This document shows positions 1 to 8,036 of a stretch of 64,000 nucleotides of DNA, one piece after another (positions within the stretch are counted from its first letter, which is position 1; every line of letters begins with the position of its first letter). The position numbers were made by a program, and so were the translations under genes. Source of the stretch: Halarchaeum nitratireducens (GTDB lineage Archaea > Halobacteriota > Halobacteria > Halobacteriales > Halobacteriaceae). Location of the stretch: the NCBI RefSeq assembly GCF_014647155.1, contig NZ_BMOQ01000003.1, positions 62,001 to 126,000 of the forward strand, given 5' to 3'. Under the pieces are notes generated by a model. The model saw only the letters and a list, made by a program, of their open reading frames with translations. It did no database searches and had not been told where the DNA came from.

Positions 1-666
1 CGCGACGATCGGGTCGACCTCGTCGCGCGTCTCGTTCGCGTGGAAGTGCAACGGCACCCCGATCTCGCGGGCCTCGGGAACGTACTCCCGGAGCAGGGCC
101 TCGTCGACCGTCGTGAGGCTGTGCGGACTGTACATCGTCCGGATCCGGCCGTCCGCGTAGCCGTCGTACTCGCGGGCGAACGCGAGGCTCTCCTCGTGGT
201 CGGCGCGCGCCGCGTCCTCGCCCTTCCCGACGCCGACGACGCCGTGTCCGAGTCGGGCGCGCAGTCCCGCGTCGGCCACCGCCTCGGCCACCTCGTCCAT
301 CGAGAAGTACATGTCCGCGAACGCCGTCGTCCCCGCCTTCACGAGCTCGACGAGCGCGAGCTCCGTCCCCGCGCGGACGTCCGCGTCCGTCAGCTCCGCC
401 TCGACCGGCCAGACGTCCTCGCGGAGCCACGCGTCGAGGGGCTTGTCGTCCGCGTACCCCCGTAGCAGGGTCATCGCCGCGTGGCAGTGCGCGTTCACGA
501 GCCCGGGCATCACCAGACAGCCCGCCGCGTCCAGCGTCTCGTCGCCCGCCTCGACGTCGCCCACGGCGACGATCTCGCCCGACTCGTCGTCCACCAGCAC
601 GTCGCCCTCGCGCACCGAGAGGTCCGGGTGGAGGACGCGACCGTCCGCGATACGGAGCGTGGTCAT
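1..666 (-). CDS. Amidohydrolase of the MtaD/SAH-deaminase type, N-terminal 222 residues (truncated by window edge)
   Basis: The reading frame is open from an ATG to the window edge. After a small beta-sandwich N-terminus it shows the metal-binding HxH of the amidohydrolase superfamily (NAHCHAAMTLLRG, His60 and His62) and a third ligand motif, PLHFHANET (His207, His209). The GYADDKPLDAWL stretch after the HxH is typical of the S-adenosylhomocysteine/5'-methylthioadenosine/5'-deoxyadenosine deaminases, which hydrolytically deaminate adenosyl compounds from SAM metabolism. The substrate cannot be fixed from this part. It is divergent from hisG. The C-terminal half lies outside the window. Confidence 0.85.
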   Translation of the reverse strand, partial: MTTLRIADGRVLHPDLSVREGDVLVDDESGEIVAVGDVEAGDETLDAAGCLVMPGLVNAHCHAAMTLLRGYADDKPLDAWLREDVWPVEAELTDADVRAGTELALVELVKAGTTAFADMYFSMDEVAEAVADAGLRARLGHGVVGVGKGEDAARADHEESLAFAREYDGYADGRIRTMYSPHSLTTVDEALLREYVPEAREIGVPLHFHANETRDEVDPIVA

Positions 667-780
667 GTCCGATAGTTCGGATGGTCTCGCCTCAATCCGT
701 CGGTTTCGCGGGTCACCGATCACCGACGCGCCCCCGACGCTCACCGCTAACGCTTAGGTCTCCCCCTGCCACGTACCCGC

Positions 781-1629
781 ATGAAGATCGCCGTCCCGAA
801 CAAGGGTCGCCTCCACGATCCGACGCTCGACTTGCTCGAGCGCGCGGGCCTCGCCGTCGAGGCCGGCGCCGATCGCCAACTCTACGCGGACACCGTCGAC
901 CCCGACGTGAGCGTGCTGTTCGCGCGCGCCGCCGACATCCCCGAGTACGTCGCGGACGGCGCGGCCGACCTCGGCATCACCGGCTACGATCAGCACCGCG
1001 AGTCCCGGGTCGACGACGTCAGCGATCTCCTCGACCTCGAATACGGCTCCTGTCGACTCGTCCTCGCCGCGCCCGAGGACGGCGGTATCGACGCCCCGGC
1101 GGACCTCGACGGCCTGACCGTCGCCACCGAGTTCCCGAACGTCACCGCGGACTACTTCGACGGGAAGGACATCGACGTCGACGTCGTCGAGGTGACGGGC
1201 GCGACCGAGCTCACCCCGCACGTCGAGATGGCCGACGCCATCGTCGACATCACCTCGACGGGGACGACCCTCCGCGTGAACCACCTCGCGGTCGTCGACG
1301 AGGTGCTCGACTCCTCCGTGCGCCTCTTCGCCCGCGACGACGTCGCCGACGACGCGGACGTCGATCGCGTCGTCACCGCCCTCCGTTCCGTCCTCGACGC
1401 CGCCGGCAAGCGCTACGTGATGTTGAACGTCCCGCAGGATCGACTCGACGCCGTCGAGGACGTCCTGCCGGGGATGGGCGGCCCGACCGTCATGGACGTC
1501 GAAGGGGACGACAGCGTCGCCGTCCACGCCGTCGTCGACGAACGCGACGTCTTCGCCACCGTCGCCGAACTGAAGGCGGTCGGCGCGCGCGACATCCTCG
1601 TCACAGAAATCGAACGCCTCGTCGAATAG
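781..1629 (+). CDS. hisG: ATP phosphoribosyltransferase HisG, long form
   Basis: First committed step of histidine biosynthesis: ATP plus PRPP gives phosphoribosyl-ATP. The 282-residue length fits the long HisG form with a C-terminal ACT-like regulatory domain (about residues 210-282), which normally mediates histidine feedback inhibition and removes the need for HisZ. The N-terminus [11 protein letters not shown] and the PRPP-binding stretch [16 protein letters not shown] (about 152-167) are family signatures. The ATG lies about 26 bases after a TATA-like CTTAGG, so the transcript is probably leaderless. The other his genes seen here lie about 57-62 kb into the window, so the pathway is not in one operon. 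Confidence 0.96.
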   Translation: MKIAVPNKGRLHDPTLDLLERAGLAVEAGADRQLYADTVDPDVSVLFARAADIPEYVADGAADLGITGYDQHRESRVDDVSDLLDLEYGSCRLVLAAPEDGGIDAPADLDGLTVATEFPNVTADYFDGKDIDVDVVEVTGATELTPHVEMADAIVDITSTGTTLRVNHLAVVDEVLDSSVRLFARDDVADDADVDRVVTALRSVLDAAGKRYVMLNVPQDRLDAVEDVLPGMGGPTVMDVEGDDSVAVHAVVDERDVFATVAELKAVGARDILVTEIERLVE

Positions 1630-1635
1630 AACGAC

Positions 1636-1742
1636 CTTTTGCAGCGCTCGGCGCGCGTCGCCCGCCGTCGCTTGCAAAAGCTCGACCAAAACCTTCTCGC
1701 TCCTTACAGTCGCTCGTCGGCCCGCGAGCCGCCGGCTCGCGG
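1636..1742. terminator. Hairpin cluster downstream of hisG
   Basis: Two inverted repeats follow the hisG stop. The first pairs CTTTTGCAGCG (1636-1646) with CGCTTGCAAAAG (1669-1680) with one bulged base. The second is a perfect 9-bp stem, CCGCGAGCC/GGCTCGCGG (1722-1730 and 1734-1742), with a 3-base loop. Both could end hisG transcription. The CTTTTGC...GCAAAAG arms resemble those of the long palindrome after tbp, suggesting a common repeat family. Confidence 0.5.
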
Positions 1743-1828
1743 CGAACTGGCGACCTTCCGGGTCCTATCGGACCACTCGTTCGCCGGACGCTAGTCCTGT
1801 GGAACGTTCGGTACAGCCGATCTACTCA

Positions 1829-1985
1829 TCAGATGAATATTAGATGGCAGAGTAAGAGGATGGCAAATAGCGCGCCCACAAAGAAATCCACCAGTCCAAG
1901 AATGTCAGACTCCGACCGACCTATTCTCTCGACTACAGCGCCAACGAGAGCAGACGCAAGGATGAGAAGTGCCCCAATTTGCCAC
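1829..1985 (-). pseudogene. Remnant of a small two-helix membrane protein with an apparent 1-base frameshift
   Basis: A frame ending in TGA at 1829-1831 encodes two clear hydrophobic segments (IGALLILASALVGAVV and FFVGALFAILLLCHLIFI) joined by a charged loop, the pattern of a small membrane protein. No ATG, GTG or TTG precedes the first helix in this frame, and an in-frame TAG lies just upstream. A GTG at 1985 would read V-A-N-W and join the helices if one G were removed from the GGGG run after it. I infer a decayed or frameshifted gene in the AT-rich islet. No homologue is recognised. Confidence 0.35.
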
Positions 1986-2023
1986 TACTCCACAAAACTA
2001 TCGCCTTCCTTTCAACCTCAGAA

Positions 2024-2031
2024 ATATTATA
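2024..2031 (+). promoter_or_regulatory. Archaeal TATA box for the AT-rich islet lipoprotein gene
   Basis: ATATTATA is centred about 30 bases before the lipoprotein ATG, the right distance for a nearly leaderless archaeal transcript. The box reads almost the same on the other strand, so it could also drive the membrane-protein remnant on the minus strand. Confidence 0.5.
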
Positions 2032-2057
2032 CCTGATGTAGGACACACAGAATCACT

Positions 2058-2489
2058 ATGAACCGTAGAGACGTAATTAGATTTGTAGGAACAGGGGCCA
2101 TCGTCGGGCTTACTGGATGCTCAATGGTAAGTGATACTGGCGATGATACAAGCAGTTCTACAACAGCTGTCACTCTTTCGAACGACCGGACATCTCCATA
2201 TGACCTTGGAGTAGCCAATTGGACTAAGGAGAAACTCGAGTTTGATATCCAGATCGATGACCAAGGCGAACGTATAATCAAACGCACTATATCCGTCGAT
2301 TCTGAAAATACAGTTTATCTATCTAACGCTATCCCCCAAAACCCAACAGATATGTCTTGCCTGATAACAGCCAATTCATCATATGGAAGAACCTCGCAAA
2401 AGATATCAGTTAATTATTCATTTGAGGGAGCAACAATACGGGCGGGTGATGGTAGTGTCGAAGTTATAGAATATACAGGGGCAGAGTAA
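2058..2489 (+). CDS. Small Tat-exported lipoprotein of unknown function
   Basis: 143 residues. The N-terminus has a twin-arginine motif (NRRDVIRF), a short hydrophobic stretch and a lipobox (GLTGC, Cys21), so the protein is probably exported folded by Tat and lipid-anchored outside the cell. A Ser/Thr/Asp linker follows, then a beta-rich domain of about 100 residues (phrases such as FDIQIDDQGE and YSFEGATIRAGDG) resembling a small Ig-like sandwich. I recognise no family. Base use is unlike the neighbours: two 60-base stretches counted in and just after the gene are about 38% and 33% GC, with many ATA, AGA and AAT codons. This suggests recent acquisition. Confidence 0.75.
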   Translation: MNRRDVIRFVGTGAIVGLTGCSMVSDTGDDTSSSTTAVTLSNDRTSPYDLGVANWTKEKLEFDIQIDDQGERIIKRTISVDSENTVYLSNAIPQNPTDMSCLITANSSYGRTSQKISVNYSFEGATIRAGDGSVEVIEYTGAE

Positions 2490-2737
2490 TTCTATCTCAG
2501 AATATAATCCACCGCATATATATTCACATACCACTACGACTTCCAGAGATCGATCTGAGGGTCTGGTTAAAATTCGATTAGGTCTTTACATAATGTCATT
2601 TTGGGGATATTCTGTTCACCATACAGTCTGTCGATCTCCTTAACAACCGTTCCACGAAGAGACCGGACGACGAAAGCTGTATGGGCTAGCGTCCGGTGAC
2701 CGAGCGGCTCGTCAGAGCCCGGTAGGTCGCCGTTTCA
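2490..2737. other. AT-rich non-coding stretch between the lipoprotein gene and the tbp terminator
   Basis: I see no supported gene on either strand. The composition stays AT-rich to about 2690, then returns abruptly to GC-rich DNA, marking the right border of the islet. No terminal inverted repeats or target duplication were found at the borders by eye. Confidence 0.5.
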
Positions 2738-2844
2738 CTCGCCCGTTGGGCGAGGCCGAGGAACCCCCGTAGGGGGTGACGACGGCTTTTAGCGTACCTT
2801 TTGCCAGCGAGGCGCGCTCCGCGCGCCTCGCTGGCAAAAGGTAC
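2738..2844. terminator. Hairpin array ending in a 24-bp perfect palindrome after tbp
   Basis: Three stems lie in a row: CTCGCCC/GGGCGAG (2738-2744, 2748-2754, loop GTT), ACCCCC/GGGGGT (2763-2768, 2772-2777, loop GTA), and a perfect 24-bp inverted repeat, 2794-2817 with 2821-2844, around a 3-base loop (TCC on this strand, GGA on the tbp sense strand). The right arm touches the tbp stop codon. A 24-bp perfect stem with CCTTTT/AAAAGG ends is far longer than expected by chance. Likely roles are transcription termination or 3'-end stabilisation for tbp. Confidence 0.7.
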
Positions 2845-3404
2845 TATTCGAGCAGGCCGAGCTCTTCGAGCCGGGAGACGATCTTGTCGACGGCCTTCTC
2901 GGCGTCCTCGGGCTCCTTCCCGCCGGTGATGACGAGTTTGCCGGAGCCGAAGAGGAGCGCGACGACCTCGGGGCCGTCGAGCCGGTAGACGAGGCCGGGG
3001 AACTGCTCGGGCTCGTACTCGATGTTCTCGAGTCCGAGGCCGATGGCGATGGCGTTGAGGTTGAGCTGGTGGCCCAGATCCGCGGAGGTGACGATGTTCT
3101 GGACGACGATCTCGGGTTCGTCCTCGACTTTGATGTCGAGCTCGCGGAGCTTGTCGAAGACGATGCGGAGGGACTCGTGGACGTCTTCGGTGCTCTTCGC
3201 GCCGGTACAGACGATCTTGCCGGAACGGAAGATGAGCGCGGCGCTCTTGGGGTTCTGCGTGCGATAGACGAGACCGGGGAACTGCTCGGGATCGTAGTCC
3301 GCCCCTTCGAGGTCCATCGCCACGGACTGGAGGTCGAGCTCCTGTCCGATACCCGTCGACGCGACCACGTTTTCAATGTTGATGGTTTCCTTCGGGTCGG
3401 TCAT
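2844..3404 (-). CDS. tbp: TATA-box-binding protein (TBP)
   Basis: General transcription factor that binds the TATA box and recruits TFB and RNA polymerase. The 186 residues contain the two imperfect direct repeats of the TBP saddle: VVASTGIGQELDLQSVAMDL with FPGLVYRTQNPKSAALIFRS, and again IVTSADLGHQLNLNAIAIGL with FPGLVYRLDGPEVVALLFGS. The length matches single-domain archaeal TBPs and the C-terminal tail is acidic. Haloarchaea often have several TBPs; this looks like a complete chromosomal copy. Strong TATA-like elements lie upstream, so self-regulation is possible. Confidence 0.97.
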   Translation of the reverse strand: MTDPKETINIENVVASTGIGQELDLQSVAMDLEGADYDPEQFPGLVYRTQNPKSAALIFRSGKIVCTGAKSTEDVHESLRIVFDKLRELDIKVEDEPEIVVQNIVTSADLGHQLNLNAIAIGLGLENIEYEPEQFPGLVYRLDGPEVVALLFGSGKLVITGGKEPEDAEKAVDKIVSRLEELGLLE

Positions 3405-3518
3405 CCTTCGTCTTTAAGTCGTATTTAACCTTTATAAATGTTGGCGATACCGACACCGACTGCCTTATATCGCCGCTCCGTTCGACAGAACGAGGGTCGT
3501 GGGCGACGCAGTGAGCGC
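3405..3518. promoter_or_regulatory. Divergent promoter region of tbp and the tRNA methyltransferase gene
   Basis: On the minus strand TTTATAAA (about 3428-3435) sits about 26 bases before the tbp ATG, giving a leaderless tbp transcript. A second A/T box, TATTTAA, lies closer to tbp. On the plus strand CTTATAT (about 3464-3470) should start transcription near 3495, before the GTG at 3519. A near-consensus TATA in front of a TBP gene suits autoregulation, which is inference. Confidence 0.6.
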
Positions 3519-4487
3519 GTGTACTGCCTCGAACTCGCGGGCGAGGACGACGCCTTCGCCGCCGCGGAGGCGGCCGCCGGGGCCGCCGCGGACGTCGAAC
3601 GGGTCGCGCCCGGTCTCGCTGTCGCGGCCGACGTCGACCCGGCGGGCGTGCGGACGCTCGCCTACACCCGGCACGCCGACGCGCTCCTCGCGCGGACCGA
3701 CGCGACGATCGACGCCGCCGTCGCCGCCCTGACGGCGGCCGACACCGATCGCGTCGGGAGCGTCGCCGTCCGCGCCCGCGACGTCCGCAACACGACGGGC
3801 GTCGACACTCAGCGCGCCGAGCGCGCCCTCGGGAGCGCGCTCGTCGATCGCGGCTTCTCGGTCGACCTCGACGATCCCGACCACGAACTCCGCGCGTGTT
3901 TCAGCGACGGCGTCTGCTGTCTCGGCTGGCACGCCGTCGCCTCCGTGCGCGACTACGGGTCGCGCCGACCGACCGACCGACCGTTCTTCCAACCAGGGAG
4001 CATGGACCCGCTCCTCGCGCGGGCCTGCGTGAACCTCGCGGGTGCCGACGCGGACGCCCGCCTGCTCGACCCGATGTGCGGGACGGGGGGCGTGCTCATC
4101 GAGGCCGGCCTCGTCGGCGCGGCCGTCGTCGGCAACGACGCCCAGAAGAAGATGGTCCGGGGCACCGACGAGAACCTCGCGCACTACCTCGACGACTACG
4201 ACGTTCTGCGGGGGGACGCGACCCGCCTCGCGCTCCGCGACGACGCGCTCGACTGCGCGGTCTTCGACGCGCCGTACGGCCGCCAGTCGAAGATCGAGAC
4301 GCACGACCTCGCCGATCTCGTCGCCGGCGCGCTCGCCGAGGTGCGCCGCGTCGCCGCGGACCGCTGCGTCCTCGTCGCCGATCGGGACTGGCGCGCGGAG
4401 GCCCGCGACGCCGGCTGGTCGGTCGAGGCGCGCTTCGAGCGCCGCGTGCACCGCTCGCTCACGCGGACGGTCCTCGTGCTCGCCTAG
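3519..4487 (+). CDS. TRM11/TrmG10-type tRNA (guanine-N2-) methyltransferase
   Basis: 322 residues. The N-terminal half corresponds to the NFLD/THUMP-type RNA-binding region (it contains VRARDVRNTTGVDTQRAERALG). The C-terminal Rossmann methyltransferase has the SAM motif DPMCGTGGVLIEAG and the catalytic motif FDAPYGRQSKI in place of the usual DPPYG. Family members methylate G10 in tRNA to m2G/m2,2G. I prefer the GTG start (MYCLELAGEDD after decoding) over the upstream ATG at 3438, because that ATG precedes the TATA box at about 3464 and the added residues are arginine-rich and non-haloarchaeal in character. The stop overlaps the convergent neighbour's. Confidence 0.88.
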   Translation: MYCLELAGEDDAFAAAEAAAGAAADVERVAPGLAVAADVDPAGVRTLAYTRHADALLARTDATIDAAVAALTAADTDRVGSVAVRARDVRNTTGVDTQRAERALGSALVDRGFSVDLDDPDHELRACFSDGVCCLGWHAVASVRDYGSRRPTDRPFFQPGSMDPLLARACVNLAGADADARLLDPMCGTGGVLIEAGLVGAAVVGNDAQKKMVRGTDENLAHYLDDYDVLRGDATRLALRDDALDCAVFDAPYGRQSKIETHDLADLVAGALAEVRRVAADRCVLVADRDWRAEARDAGWSVEARFERRVHRSLTRTVLVLA

Positions 4488-4942
4488 TCGAGGACGAGCA
4501 CGCCCCAGATGCGCCGGTAGGTGGCGACGGGGACGGCGACGAGCGCGCCCGCGACCGCGTACGCGAACGCGACGCCCGCGTCGGCCGGCGGCACGTCGAG
4601 CGCGGCGAGCTGCCAGCCGGCGTAGCCGAGCACGCCCGTGGCGAGCGCCCACCGGAAGAACGCCCCGTAGGTGACGGGGAGCCGATCGGTCTCGACGAGC
4701 GCGACGGCCGCGGCCCCGGTGCCGAGCACGAGCGCGACGGCGGCCCAGCCGGGGACGATCGGGAGGAGCGCGACGGCGAACGGGAGCGCGGCGATACAGC
4801 CCGCGGTGGCCCTTTCGAGGCGCGCGCCCGTCCGGCGGAGCGACCCGCGCACGCCGCCCCTCGCCTCCCCGCTCGCGGCTCCGGCGTCCTCCGCGGTCGC
4901 GTCCCCGCGCGCGTCTCCGCCGTCTCCCGCTTCGCCGGTCAT
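4484..4942 (-). CDS. Hypothetical membrane protein, about four helices
   Basis: 152 residues. The first 45 are a hydrophilic Gly/Ala/Asp-rich tail, then come about four hydrophobic segments: AGCIAALPFAVALLPIVPGW, AAVALVLGTGAAAVALVE, GAFFRWALATGVLGYAGW and AGVAFAYAVAGALVAVPVA. A short cytosolic C-terminus follows. I recognise no catalytic motif or family. It is convergent with the tRNA methyltransferase (stop codons overlap) and lies downstream of the RFC-subunit gene on the same strand. Confidence 0.6.
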   Translation of the reverse strand: MTGEAGDGGDARGDATAEDAGAASGEARGGVRGSLRRTGARLERATAGCIAALPFAVALLPIVPGWAAVALVLGTGAAAVALVETDRLPVTYGAFFRWALATGVLGYAGWQLAALDVPPADAGVAFAYAVAGALVAVPVATYRRIWGVLVLD

Positions 4943-5003
4943 CGTCCCCCGTCTCCTCCGCGCGCACCGCGGTCGCGCCGTCCGCCCGCGTCGTCGGCTC
5001 GCC

Positions 5004-6014
5004 TCACGCCTCGCGCCCCAGTTCCGCGAGCAGCCGCGAGAGGTGGACGCGGTCGTTCGTCCCCTCGTTCAGCTCGAACTCGATCTCGCCGGCGAGCGCG
5101 TGGAGCTCCGCGAGCTCGTCGCCGCTGTACTTCGAGCGCCCGACGCGCAACAGCTCGCGGAGGAGCTCCGCCCCCTCGTACCCCTCGTCGACGAGGAGGT
5201 CGTCGAGCGTCGAGCGCGCGTCGGTGAACTCGCCGTTCGCCGCGTCGTCGAGCATCTCCCGGAGGGTGTCGTCGAGGCCGACGTCCTGGAGCGCTTCGTA
5301 GGCTGCGTCCATCGTCACCTCGTCCGCTTCTTCGGCGGTCGTCTGCGCGGCGAGGATCGCCTTGCGGAGGTTGCCGTCCGCGTAGCCCGCGACGAACTCC
5401 AGGCCGTCCGCGTCGTGGTCGACGCCCTCCGCAGCGAGGATCGACTCCAACACCGCGACCGTCTCCGCGTCCGTCGGCGCGCGCACGGAGACGGGGAAAC
5501 AGCGCGAACGGATCGGCGGGATGAGCTTCGTGGGCTGGCGCGTCGTGATCACGAACTGCGTCGCCTCGTGGTACTGCTCCATCACGCGTCGCAGGGCCTG
5601 CTGGAAGTCCTCGCGGATCGCCTCCGCGTTGTCCAGCAGGACGGTGTTGTAGTCGCCCGTGACGGGCGCGTAGCTCGCCGACTCCTTCAGGACGTGATTG
5701 ATGAGGTCGGCCTTCGACGAGTTCCGTCGGCGCTTCGCGGAGATGAACCGCGCGAAGCGCGGATCCTCGCTCACCTCCTTTTTCGTCATCCCGAAGAAGT
5801 CCGCGACGTTCACCTCCACGAGGTCGTTCTCGGCGTCCGCGTGCGCCTCCCGGGCGAGCGCGCGCACCGCCGCTGTCTTCCCCGCGCCGGCCGGCCCGTG
5901 GACGACGAGGTTCTGCGGCTCGTCGAGGGCGTTGCGGAGCCGATCCCGGACCGACGATTGGGGGAGATCGGCGATCGCGGGCGCGTGCGTGTCCGTCCAG
6001 AGCGGCGCGTCCAT
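5004..6014 (-). CDS. rfcC: Replication factor C small subunit of the RfcC/RfcS2 type
   Basis: 336-residue AAA+ clamp-loader subunit that helps load PCNA on primed DNA. It has a Walker A GPAGAGKTAAVRAL, a partner-contacting SRC-like motif (PPIRSRCFPVSV) and the C-terminal collar domain. The Walker B region reads VLLDNAEAI rather than the usual LDEAD, so the catalytic glutamate is missing; this suits an accessory small subunit with weak or no ATPase activity that supplies an arginine finger in trans. The ATG at 6014 is preferred over the GTG one codon upstream. Confidence 0.9.
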   Translation of the reverse strand: MDAPLWTDTHAPAIADLPQSSVRDRLRNALDEPQNLVVHGPAGAGKTAAVRALAREAHADAENDLVEVNVADFFGMTKKEVSEDPRFARFISAKRRRNSSKADLINHVLKESASYAPVTGDYNTVLLDNAEAIREDFQQALRRVMEQYHEATQFVITTRQPTKLIPPIRSRCFPVSVRAPTDAETVAVLESILAAEGVDHDADGLEFVAGYADGNLRKAILAAQTTAEEADEVTMDAAYEALQDVGLDDTLREMLDDAANGEFTDARSTLDDLLVDEGYEGAELLRELLRVGRSKYSGDELAELHALAGEIEFELNEGTNDRVHLSRLLAELGREA

Positions 6015-6064
6015 CACCCCGTCCTACCGCTCGCCCGGCAAAGAAAGGGGCGGTTGCGTACCGC

Positions 6065-6913
6065 TCAGGCGTCCCCGGCGGTCGCCGCCGCGGTCGCCTC
6101 GACGGTGGCGTTCGCGCCCGCGCCGGCGGTCGTCGTCTCGTTCCCGCTCGTCACGCTCTCGCCCTCAGCGCTCACGTTCTCCGCCACCGTGAGGTTGACG
6201 CTCTCGCTCGCGTTCGCGCCGTCGTTCTGCGTGACGGCGAGGTCGACGTCCGCCGAGGCCGAGGCGTTCGCGCTCGTCCCGCCGTCGCCGACGACTCGCA
6301 GCGGCTGGTCCGCACCGGACTCACCCGCGTTCGGGCGGACGATGTAGCGACCGTTGCCCGTCCCGTGGACGGCGAGGTCGTAGACGAAGTCCACCGTCCT
6401 GTTCGCCTCGACGGTGAACGTCGTGGCGAGATGGAGCTTTCCGGACGGCAGTTTCACCGCCGCGCTCGACCCGTCGGTCAGCGTGCCGTTCACGTCGCTG
6501 ACGTAGACGAAGACGTTGTCGTACGTTCCGCTCGGCACGCTCTGGTTCACGATGTGCGTCGCGTTCTCGCCGCGGAGCTCGGTGAGATCGACCGTCTCGT
6601 TCACGTCGACGGTCTGCCAGCCGCCCGCGGTCGCGTTCGCCCCGTCGCTCTCGTTTCCGGCCGCGCTCACACGATGGAGGCCGACTCGCGTCACCGTCGC
6701 GTTCAGGTGCGCGAAGTCATCGATCGCCGCCGGCCGGTCGCTCAGGTACGTGACGACGGTCCCGGAACCGCTCGTCCCGCCGTCGCTCGTCGTACTCGTC
6801 GCCCCGCCGTCGTCGCTCGTCGTACTCGTCGTCCCGCCGCCCGGTCCGCCGGCACACCCGGCGAGCACGACGAGCGCGACCAGACAGACCGCGAGCAGTC
6901 CCTGTCGGTTCAT
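6065..6913 (-). CDS. Secreted DUF4382-like lipoprotein
   Basis: 282 residues. A Sec-type signal with lipobox (LVVLAGCAGG) predicts export and lipid anchoring. A Thr/Ser/Asp/Gly linker encoded by a tandem repeat follows. The domain from VVTYLSDRPAAIDDFAHLN through VVDLTEL-like and SGTYDNVFVYVSDVNG segments to VDFVYDLAVHGTGNGRYIVRPN matches my recollection of DUF4382, a carbohydrate-binding-like beta-sandwich found in cell-surface proteins. The last 80 residues are a low-complexity Ala/Asn/Ser/Glu tail. The chosen ATG is the one directly before the signal peptide; an upstream extension reads as poor protein. Function is unknown. Confidence 0.75.
   Translation of the reverse strand: MNRQGLLAVCLVALVVLAGCAGGPGGGTTSTTSDDGGATSTTSDGGTSGSGTVVTYLSDRPAAIDDFAHLNATVTRVGLHRVSAAGNESDGANATAGGWQTVDVNETVDLTELRGENATHIVNQSVPSGTYDNVFVYVSDVNGTLTDGSSAAVKLPSGKLHLATTFTVEANRTVDFVYDLAVHGTGNGRYIVRPNAGESGADQPLRVVGDGGTSANASASADVDLAVTQNDGANASESVNLTVAENVSAEGESVTSGNETTTAGAGANATVEATAAATAGDA
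6781..6831. repeat. 30-base-period tandem repeat inside the DUF4382-like gene
   Basis: A 21-base unit at 6781-6801 recurs identically at 6811-6831 (period 30). It encodes the Ser-Thr-Thr-Ser-Asp-Gly spacer between lipobox and domain, probably an O-glycosylatable cell-wall-spanning linker that can change length by slippage. Confidence 0.7.
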
Positions 6914-7025
6914 CCATCCCGCCACTGGGAGCGCCCCCCGGATAAACGGAGTGTCCGTTTTCGCACGCCGAGAGTGCCCCCCGGCGTTCCGAAGGCGGTT
7001 TACGCCCTCCGACCCGACTCCCACC

Positions 7026-7946
7026 ATGACTCTCTCCGCCACCTTCCTCGGCACCAGCGGGGCCGTCCCGACCGTCGAGCGCAACACGAGCGCGCTCCAC
7101 GTCCGACGGGAGGGCGAGGCCTTCCTCTTCGATGTCGGCGAGGGCACCCAGCGTCAGATGATGCGCTACGGCACCGGCTTCGACGTCGACGCCGTCTTCG
7201 TCTCGCACGTCCACGGCGACCACGTCTTCGGGCTCCCCGGGCTCGTCCAGACGCTCGACTTCAACGACCGCGACCGCCCGCTCGACGTCTACACGCCCCG
7301 CGGAACGGGCGCCGAACTGCGCGACCTCGTCACCGCCATCGGCGCGACCCCCTCGTTTCGACTCGACGTCCACGAGGTCTCGGCGGGCGAGACGGTCCTC
7401 GAACGCGACGCGTACGGCATCGAGACGTTCCGGACCGACCACCGGACGAACTCGGTGGGGTACGCGCTCGTCGAGGACGATCGGAAGGGCCGCTTCGACC
7501 GCGAGCGCGCGGAGGAGCTCGGCGTCCCCATCGGCCCGAAGTTCTCCGAACTCCACGCCGGTAACGCGGTCGAACTCGACGATGGCACGGTCGTCCGGCC
7601 CGAGCAGGTCGTCGGCGATCCGCGCCCCGGCCGGACGCTCGTCTACACCGGCGACACCCGACCGACCGACGCGACCGTCGCCGCCGCCGAGGACGCAGAC
7701 CTCCTCGTCCACGACGCGACGTTCACCGACGCGGACGCCGAGCGCGCCCGTCAGACCGCCCACTCGACGGGCGGCGAAGCCGGCCGGATCGCCCGCGAGG
7801 CCGGCGCGAAACGCCTCGCGCTCACTCACATCTCCTCGCGCTACGGCGGCGCGGTCGGCGCGCTGAAAGCCGACGCCGCGGACGAACACGACGGCGAGAC
7901 GATCCTCGCCCACGACGGCCTGACGATCGACGTCCCCTACCGCTAG
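7026..7946 (+). CDS. rnz: Ribonuclease Z (tRNA 3'-processing endonuclease)
   Basis: Cleaves precursor tRNAs after the discriminator base. The 306-residue metallo-beta-lactamase protein begins MTLSATFLGTSGAVPTVERN, a family signature, with the metal motif HVHGDHVFGLPGL (HxHxDH), then a flexible-arm region, TGDTRPTDAT and LTHISSRYG. The length fits the short RNase Z (ElaC) form. I chose the ATG at this signature; longer frames upstream overlap the divergent signal-peptide gene. Confidence 0.95.
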   Translation: MTLSATFLGTSGAVPTVERNTSALHVRREGEAFLFDVGEGTQRQMMRYGTGFDVDAVFVSHVHGDHVFGLPGLVQTLDFNDRDRPLDVYTPRGTGAELRDLVTAIGATPSFRLDVHEVSAGETVLERDAYGIETFRTDHRTNSVGYALVEDDRKGRFDRERAEELGVPIGPKFSELHAGNAVELDDGTVVRPEQVVGDPRPGRTLVYTGDTRPTDATVAAAEDADLLVHDATFTDADAERARQTAHSTGGEAGRIAREAGAKRLALTHISSRYGGAVGALKADAADEHDGETILAHDGLTIDVPYR

Positions 7947-8036
7947 CCCGGCCCGCGACGTCGGTCCCGGCGGGCCCGCCGAGACACGTCGATCCCGGCC
8001 AAACCGTCAAGGGCGCACCGCGTGGACGTGCGAGCG

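Noticed and set aside
2058-2489. Insertion sequence in the AT-rich islet
   Set aside because: No transposase motif, terminal inverted repeat or target duplication could be found by eye.
3438-3518. Upstream ATG extension of the tRNA methyltransferase
   Set aside because: The added residues are basic and precede the TATA box, so they would not be in the transcript.
3465-4967. Long antisense open frame over the tRNA methyltransferase gene
   Set aside because: Arginine-rich, no start context or motif; the plus-strand gene has clear SAM and catalytic motifs.
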